DNA of 54,597 nucleotides from an uncultured Actinomycetes bacterium (GTDB lineage Bacteria > Actinomycetota > Actinomycetes > Nanopelagicales > Nanopelagicaceae). Both the position numbers and the translations under genes were made by a program. The notes beneath the pieces were generated by a model that saw only the letters and a list, made by a program, of their open reading frames with translations, was not told the origin of the DNA and did not search any database. The stretch is from positions 1 through 54,597 of the forward strand of contig CAIZKO010000069.1 of assembly GCA_903933585.1 (NCBI GenBank), read 5' to 3'. This document shows positions 50,046-54,597 of the stretch, piece by piece; the stretch's first letter is position 1, and each line of letters starts with the position of its first letter.

Positions 50046-50945
50046 ATGAAATATGTCGCTGCAATTGATGTGGGCGGCACTTCAATTAAAGCCGCTCTCG
50101 TCTCCGAGGCGCTTGGGGTCATAACGACTTCGACGGCTCCGACCCCTCAAAATGATCCAAGCGGTCTCATGACGGCACGAGCACTGGCCGCCATTCTAAG
50201 TGAACTTGAATTAGTTCATCATGTTAGTGCTATTGGCTTTGCTGTACCAGGCGCCTTAGATGAAGAGCATGGCATTAGCCGCTGGACCGGGAATCTGGGG
50301 TGGAGAGAACTTCCCATTAAAGAGTTGGTATCTCGAGAGGTCAATCTTCCCGTTGCCTTTGGCCACGATGTGCGCAGCGGCGCTCTGGCTGAATTACGCA
50401 GCGGCGCTGCTAAAGATTTCCAACAGTCAATCTTTATCCCAATAGGAACTGGAATTGCAGCTGCACTTATTATTGATGGAAAGATCCGCAGTAGCGATGG
50501 TTACGCCGGAGAGATCGGTCACCTCAATGTGGGCCATGACATTCCGTGCGTTTGTGGGTTATCTGGCTGTTTAGAAACGATTTCCTCTGCCTCGGCTATC
50601 TCTCGCGAATACGAAAAACGAACTGGCTTCGCGATTTCAACGAAGGAAATTCTGGGGCGCATAAGAAGTGATGATCACGCCTGGCAGGTCTGGGAGCAAG
50701 CAATTGCCTATCTGGCGGTGGCTTTGGAAGACCTGATCACAATATTGGCGCCAGAAGCAATCATTTTCGGGGGCGGATTATCACAAGCGGGAGCCGCTCT
50801 CATTGAACCACTGCAAGCCATCCTGAGCGAGAGACTGACCTTTCAACGGATGCCGCAATTACTAATCGCCCATTACGGGGTTAATGCTGGGACAATCGGG
50901 TGCGCCATAATGGCGCTGGACCTTCTAGCGAAAGAGACGGCATGA
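50046..50945 (+). CDS. ROK-family sugar kinase
   Basis: 299 aa. The phosphate loop AAIDVGGTSIKAALV, the glycine-rich ROK stretch (IPIGTGIAAALIIDG) and the zinc motif CVCGLSGCLETISS are visible; EIGHLNVGH carries the catalytic residues. It probably phosphorylates an imported N-acetylhexosamine or similar sugar. The ATG at 50046 has TAAAGT six bases upstream; a GTG at 50040 is also open. It overlaps the NagA-like gene by 4 bp. Confidence 0.9.
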   Translation: MKYVAAIDVGGTSIKAALVSEALGVITTSTAPTPQNDPSGLMTARALAAILSELELVHHVSAIGFAVPGALDEEHGISRWTGNLGWRELPIKELVSREVNLPVAFGHDVRSGALAELRSGAAKDFQQSIFIPIGTGIAAALIIDGKIRSSDGYAGEIGHLNVGHDIPCVCGLSGCLETISSASAISREYEKRTGFAISTKEILGRIRSDDHAWQVWEQAIAYLAVALEDLITILAPEAIIFGGGLSQAGAALIEPLQAILSERLTFQRMPQLLIAHYGVNAGTIGCAIMALDLLAKETA

Positions 50946-51820
50946 CAACCGGCTTCACGGATATTCACTCTCATGGTGGCGGCGGATTTAGCTTTAGCGA
51001 CCCAAACCCGGATCACATTGCGAAAGCGTTAGCAACGCACCGAGCGCATGGAACCACCACTCAAATTGCCAGCCTTGTCACCGAACCGTTGGATGTACTT
51101 AAAGCGCAGATCAAGAACTTACTCCCCTTTGCTCTCGATGGAAGCATCGCGGGGATTCATCTAGAAGGGCCATACCTTTCAAGCGCAAAATGCGGCGCGC
51201 ATGATCCCAAATTACTTCGCGAACCCAAGTTGGATGAGATCAAGGAGTTAATTGACGCCGGCCAGGGTCATATCCGAATGGTGACAATCGCGCCTGAATT
51301 GCCTGGCGCTCTCGCTGCCATCGAACTTCTCAGAGATCTTGGAGTGACAGTTGCTATCGGTCACAGTAACGCCACCGAGGCCGAAGCAAAATCGGCCATC
51401 TCCGCTGGAGCTACAGTCGTTACGCACATGTTTAATGCACTTCCAGAGCTAGATCATCGCACTGGAACTATCACGAATGCGCTGCTCATCGATCCAGATA
51501 TCTACTTTGAGATAATTCTAGATGGCGTGCACGTCAATCACTCGGCGGTGGAACTCTTGCTTCAATTAGCCCCCGGTCGAATCATTCTTGTTACCGATGC
51601 GATGTCCGCAGCTGGCGGCATTGATGGTGATTACACAATTGGAGATTTAGCGGTCAAGGTTAAGAAGGGTATTGCGACCCTCGCCTCGAACGGCTCTTTG
51701 GCGGGTAGTACTCTGACGATGGATGCGGCATACAATCGTTTTGTAAATGAATTTAAGGTTTCACCAGAAGCTGCCCAATCCGCAGCAATTGACCTAGGAA
51801 AGAAGGCACTTGGAATATGA
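50942..51820 (+). CDS. nagA: N-acetylglucosamine-6-phosphate deacetylase-like protein, barrel domain only
   Basis: 292 aa. Metal/catalytic residues are in place: TDIHSHGGGG, Glu in IHLEGPYLS, His in VAIGHSNAT and VVTHMFNALPEL, Asp in LVTDAMSAAGG, and NGSLAGSTLTMD. NagA is usually about 380 aa; both the first ~50 residues and the last ~40, which together form its small beta-sandwich, are absent. The start cannot be moved up because the ROK gene overlaps by 4 bp. It should deacetylate GlcNAc-6-P or GalNAc-6-P. Confidence 0.85.
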   Translation: MTTGFTDIHSHGGGGFSFSDPNPDHIAKALATHRAHGTTTQIASLVTEPLDVLKAQIKNLLPFALDGSIAGIHLEGPYLSSAKCGAHDPKLLREPKLDEIKELIDAGQGHIRMVTIAPELPGALAAIELLRDLGVTVAIGHSNATEAEAKSAISAGATVVTHMFNALPELDHRTGTITNALLIDPDIYFEIILDGVHVNHSAVELLLQLAPGRIILVTDAMSAAGGIDGDYTIGDLAVKVKKGIATLASNGSLAGSTLTMDAAYNRFVNEFKVSPEAAQSAAIDLGKKALGI

Positions 51821-52791
51821 GCGCGCTACGTTGGGGTTTTTTGAGTGCAGGCGGAATTGCTACTGCAGTGGCCGATGATTTTCGAATCGCCGGAATTAAT
51901 ATTCAAGCGGTCGGTGCGCGAGATCTAGCAAAGGCCAATGAGTTTGCCGACAAGTTCGGAATTCCTAACCGTCACCAGGGCTACGAGGCGCTCGTAAACG
52001 ATCCTGAAGTAGATGCGGTCTACATTTCTACGCCACACCCTTGGCATCACCAACATGCACTTTTAGCTCTTAACGCAGGTAAGCATGTGCTGCTCGAAAA
52101 ACCTTTCACCATCAACGCTCGCGAAGCCCAAGAGATCAAAGAACTAGCCGCCACGAAGAAGCTATTTGTTCTAGAAGCCATGTGGACCCGCTTCTTACCT
52201 TCGATGGATGCCATCTTTGCTGTGATTAATTCTGGGATCCTCGGTGACATTAGGTTGGTCACTGCCGATCACAGCCAATATTTGCCGCATGTAGCACGAC
52301 TCTGGGAGCCAGAGTTAGGCGGCGGCGCGCTCTTAGATCTGGGGATTTATCCCGTCTCCTTCGCAGTCCGAGTCCTCGGTCTTCCAAAGCAGGTCATCGC
52401 AAAGACGACACTCACCGGTCAACATGTGGACGAGACGACATCTCTTATCTTTGAGTACGAGAGTGGAGCTCAAGCCTCGCTAACAACCTGCATGTCTGCC
52501 GCGGGTCCAGTGACAGCTACGGTTGTGGGAACTTTCGGCCGCATTGAAATTGACACACCTTTTTATAACCAGACTTCCTTCAAAGTCTTCAATCAAGGCG
52601 GAGAAGTTATTCAAAGCTATGACCAGAAGATAAAAGGCGTTGGACGGCAATACCAGGGGCTGCACCTAGAGAAATGCGTCGCAGATGGATTACTCGAAAG
52701 CCCGGTTTTGAGCGTCACTGAGAGCGTCGAAATCATGAAGGTGATGGATGCGCTCCGGGCTCAGATGGGCGTTAAATACCCTACCGAGTGA
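51817..52791 (+). CDS. Gfo/Idh/MocA family NAD(P)-dependent oxidoreductase
   Basis: 324 aa. The N-terminal Rossmann domain starts WGFLSAGGIATAVADDF and shows EKPFTINAREAQE with the conserved Lys (LLEKPF); a C-terminal dimer/substrate domain follows (WEPELGGGALLDLGIYPV). It probably oxidises or reduces a sugar or inositol derivative. The start overlaps the nagA stop by 4 bp, so it belongs to the amino-sugar operon. It ends 1 bp from the convergent aldo-keto reductase. Confidence 0.9.
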   Translation: MSALRWGFLSAGGIATAVADDFRIAGINIQAVGARDLAKANEFADKFGIPNRHQGYEALVNDPEVDAVYISTPHPWHHQHALLALNAGKHVLLEKPFTINAREAQEIKELAATKKLFVLEAMWTRFLPSMDAIFAVINSGILGDIRLVTADHSQYLPHVARLWEPELGGGALLDLGIYPVSFAVRVLGLPKQVIAKTTLTGQHVDETTSLIFEYESGAQASLTTCMSAAGPVTATVVGTFGRIEIDTPFYNQTSFKVFNQGGEVIQSYDQKIKGVGRQYQGLHLEKCVADGLLESPVLSVTESVEIMKVMDALRAQMGVKYPTE

Positions 52792-52792
52792 T

Positions 52793-53767
52793 CTACTCGC
52801 GGAAAGCGGGTTGATCAACTAACTCCGATTCAATCGGTCCATCAGGGGGGCAACTGGCGTTGAGTTCAGTGATCTGCGCAGCGCTTAGTTGAATACTCGC
52901 CCCGGTAAGTGAATCCAAAATTGAAGTGGCTTTTGATGCCCCGGGAATCGGTATAGATGTTGGGAACTGCGAGAGATGCCATGCAACTGTTAGCGCATAA
53001 ACAGAGATGCTTTTTTCTTGCGCAATTCGATCAAATGCTCCGAATTCTCCGGTCGCAAGTCTTTCAAAGTTAGAGCCGCCTCCGAGTGGGGACCAAGGCA
53101 AGAAAGCAATCCCATACTCCGTACAGATATCAATGACATCGGTGGACAATCGATAGCGCGGGCTGTATTCATTTTGCACCGAGACGATTCCACCTTGCGA
53201 TGGAGTTCCCCCAATTGTGATTGCACGACGCAGTTGTTCTGCGTTTACATTGCTTAAGCCAATAGCTCCAACGTATCCATGGTCCTTCAGGGATAACACA
53301 TTCTCGAACTGCTCTTCAAAGGTGATCGCGGTATCAAGGCGGTGATGCTGCCAGAGTGGAATCTTGGAAAGTCCCATCTTTGCCGCCGAGGCCTCAACGG
53401 CTCGGTACAAATAATGCTTTGTAGCGTTACGTCCAGGCTCACCCCACCAGTTATCGCCCCTGCCTCTTGTGATTCCACCTTTTGTAGCGATGACTACCTT
53501 CGCTTTCGCTTCGGCAGGCGCATTCCAGGTTCTAAAAGCATCGCCGACCAGGATCTCGTTATGACCCATTGAGTTCCAAGTTGGAGCGTAAATATCAGCG
53601 GTATCCAGCAATTGCACTCCGGCGTCGAGCGCGGCATGAATAACGCTGATTGCATAGTCGCGATCATCAAGAATCCATTTATTGCGATCACTGGCCATGG
53701 ATAAGGGCATGCACCCCATCCCTACCGCGGTTACTTCATACGGGCCAAGTGTGCGCGTCATCATCAT
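52793..53767 (-). CDS. Aldo-keto reductase
   Basis: 324 aa TIM barrel. The catalytic tetrad can be placed: Asp in LLDTADIYAP, Tyr a few residues on, Lys in VVIATKGGI and His in IPLWQHHRLD. VSVQNEYSPRYR and GLSNVNAEQL are family motifs. The substrate is unknown. The gene faces the Gfo/Idh gene and has its own leaderless promoter (TAAAGT six bases before the ATG at 53767). Its link to the sugar cluster is only positional. Confidence 0.9.
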   Translation of the reverse strand: MMMTRTLGPYEVTAVGMGCMPLSMASDRNKWILDDRDYAISVIHAALDAGVQLLDTADIYAPTWNSMGHNEILVGDAFRTWNAPAEAKAKVVIATKGGITRGRGDNWWGEPGRNATKHYLYRAVEASAAKMGLSKIPLWQHHRLDTAITFEEQFENVLSLKDHGYVGAIGLSNVNAEQLRRAITIGGTPSQGGIVSVQNEYSPRYRLSTDVIDICTEYGIAFLPWSPLGGGSNFERLATGEFGAFDRIAQEKSISVYALTVAWHLSQFPTSIPIPGASKATSILDSLTGASIQLSAAQITELNASCPPDGPIESELVDQPAFRE

Positions 53768-53773
53768 GGGGGA

Positions 53774-53779
53774 ACTTTA
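53774..53779 (-). promoter_or_regulatory. Leaderless -10 element for the aldo-keto reductase gene
   Basis: TAAAGT on the minus strand, six bases before the first of three ATG codons at 53767. Confidence 0.5.
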
Positions 53780-53783
53780 GTGG

Positions 53784-54597
53784 CTAGGTAAGCGAGATGG
53801 AGATCGACCTGATCGCAAGGGGAAGATGGGAAACGAGGATGACTAGGCGGTCGGAAAGTCTCTCGGCCACCCGCTCGGAAATTCGCGCCACCATGTGCGC
53901 GTCTAGGAATTCGTAGGGCTCATCCAAAATATAGATCGAAGTATCTCGTAGCAGAAGACGAGCCAGCTTTAAGCGTTGCTTCTCTCCGCCCGAGAAGTTG
54001 TAGCCCATAGATCCAATCATGGTGTCGAGTTGTTCCGGCAGAGCAGCGATGAAATCATGAAGTTCTACTAGTTCGAGTACCTCAAGAAGTTGCGCGTCAG
54101 AAGCCGATGGATTGCCAATCTTTAGATTCTCTCGGATGGAAGTCCCGAACAGGTAATCATCTTGCAGCAGCGTTGAAAATAGATGTAGATCTCCGGGCTG
54201 TAACTGCTCGCCATTTAAGAGTATCTGGCCAGAGTACGGAACAAAACCAAGCAAGGAGTTGATAATTGATGACTTTCCCGATCCTGATCGCCCCGTGATG
54301 AACAGAGTCTCGCCGCTTTTAACTAAGGAGGTGATCTCTTTGGTACTGGCATCAGCAATCAGTGGTTTCAAAGCTTTCAGTTCCAAGGTTACAGCGGGCG
54401 GAACCAAAGAATCTTCTACATCAGGGGTCGATATCGCCACCAACATTGGTTCAATATTTCTTATAGCACCGAGCACCTGTCGTAACTGTGAGAAGGCGCT
54501 GGGAAGCGAACTCAATCCGTCGAATATTGCGAGCGGCACCAAGGCAATCACAGCAACATTGATTCCTGCGATCTGATGGGTGAGCGCGCCGCGAGCA
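53784..54597 (-). CDS. ABC exporter permease/ATPase, CydC-like (N-terminus outside window)
   Basis: About 270 C-terminal codons; the frame stays open to the right edge. The end of the membrane domain (IALVPLAIFDGLSSLPSAF) leads into an ATPase with Walker A GRSGSGKSS, Q-loop LLQDDYLFG, signature FSGGEKQRL, Walker B YILDEP and switch His in VSHLP. This layout and the ALVPLAIFDG helix fit CydC, which with CydD exports cysteine/glutathione for cytochrome bd assembly. The identification as CydC is moderate, as CydD and cydAB would be outside. Confidence 0.75.
   Translation of the reverse strand, partial: ARGALTHQIAGINVAVIALVPLAIFDGLSSLPSAFSQLRQVLGAIRNIEPMLVAISTPDVEDSLVPPAVTLELKALKPLIADASTKEITSLVKSGETLFITGRSGSGKSSIINSLLGFVPYSGQILLNGEQLQPGDLHLFSTLLQDDYLFGTSIRENLKIGNPSASDAQLLEVLELVELHDFIAALPEQLDTMIGSMGYNFSGGEKQRLKLARLLLRDTSIYILDEPYEFLDAHMVARISERVAERLSDRLVILVSHLPLAIRSISISLT

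Noticed and set aside
1-54597. CRISPR array, insertion sequence or tandem repeat
   Set aside because: Reading through found no regularly spaced repeats, transposase motifs or long direct repeats; only short hairpins and operator-like repeats were seen.

Overview
The window is about 54.6 kb of a compact actinobacterial chromosome. Gene content and order point to Actinomycetota: cwlM-trxA-trxB-murJ-DUF6049-Nudix-pcnA, then DUF5318-PBP-GT87-rpsF-ssb-rpsR-rplI-dnaB, then crgA-trpG-pknB-PP2C-tRNA-Leu. These are origin-proximal blocks that I remember from Mycobacterium and Streptomyces. Roughly 50% GC, very short intergenic gaps, many 1-4 bp gene overlaps and a large share of leaderless promoters suggest a streamlined lineage, perhaps a freshwater Nanopelagicales (acI)-like organism. 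The lineage is inference; the phylum is well supported. No prophage, insertion sequence or CRISPR array was seen.

Layout. 1-9366: a partial aminotransferase; the CwlM-type pseudo-amidase; thioredoxin and its reductase; MurJ; a short DUF6049 protein; a Nudix hydrolase; CCA-adding enzyme; an MFS exporter. 9410-16467: DUF5318, class A PBP, a GT87 mannosyltransferase-like protein, and the rpsF-ssb-rpsR-rplI operon with a likely S6:S18 leader and a strong terminator, then dnaB. 16464-24985: two unknown membrane proteins, EamA transporter plus beta-carbonic anhydrase, dcd, a LemA-HtpX-SCO1-CopC operon, a PhoP/PhoR-like two-component pair and crgA. 24929-31932: trpG, PASTA kinase, PP2C phosphatase, tRNA-Leu(CAG), an unknown secreted protein, pheA, serS, a HAD phosphatase with an apparent ATT start, and tRNA-Ser(TGA). 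32028-36573: an Sdh1-type succinate dehydrogenase (sdhC-A-B), a small holin-like membrane protein and two CrcB fluoride channels.

36570-53767 is the accessory-looking part. It holds a complete trans-4-hydroxy-L-proline to 2-oxoglutarate pathway: epimerase, three-subunit D-hydroxyproline dehydrogenase, deaminase and 2-oxoglutarate semialdehyde dehydrogenase. Beside it are an aminopeptidase P, and an amino-sugar/sugar module made of an ABC importer, DeoR regulator, class II aldolase, SIS isomerase, ROK kinase, a minimal NagA, a Gfo/Idh oxidoreductase and an aldo-keto reductase. Ten minus-strand genes from 48896 to 39548 run almost without gaps, so sugar uptake and hydroxyproline catabolism may be co-transcribed. 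A partial CydC-like ABC ATPase ends the window.

The most interesting signals are: about nineteen start codons with a TAnnnT -10 hexamer 6-8 nt upstream (leaderless genes), including a 26-bp divergent gap carrying two of them; a HAD phosphatase whose catalytic motif lies upstream of any ATG/GTG/TTG but behind a Shine-Dalgarno and an ATT; a CwlM pseudo-amidase that has lost its zinc site but keeps a C-terminal Thr-Gly-Thr, near a pared-down PknB/PP2C locus; the joined amino-sugar and hydroxyproline modules; and two intergenic clusters of DnaA-box-like 9-mers. I did not find a clearly new defence or mobile system.
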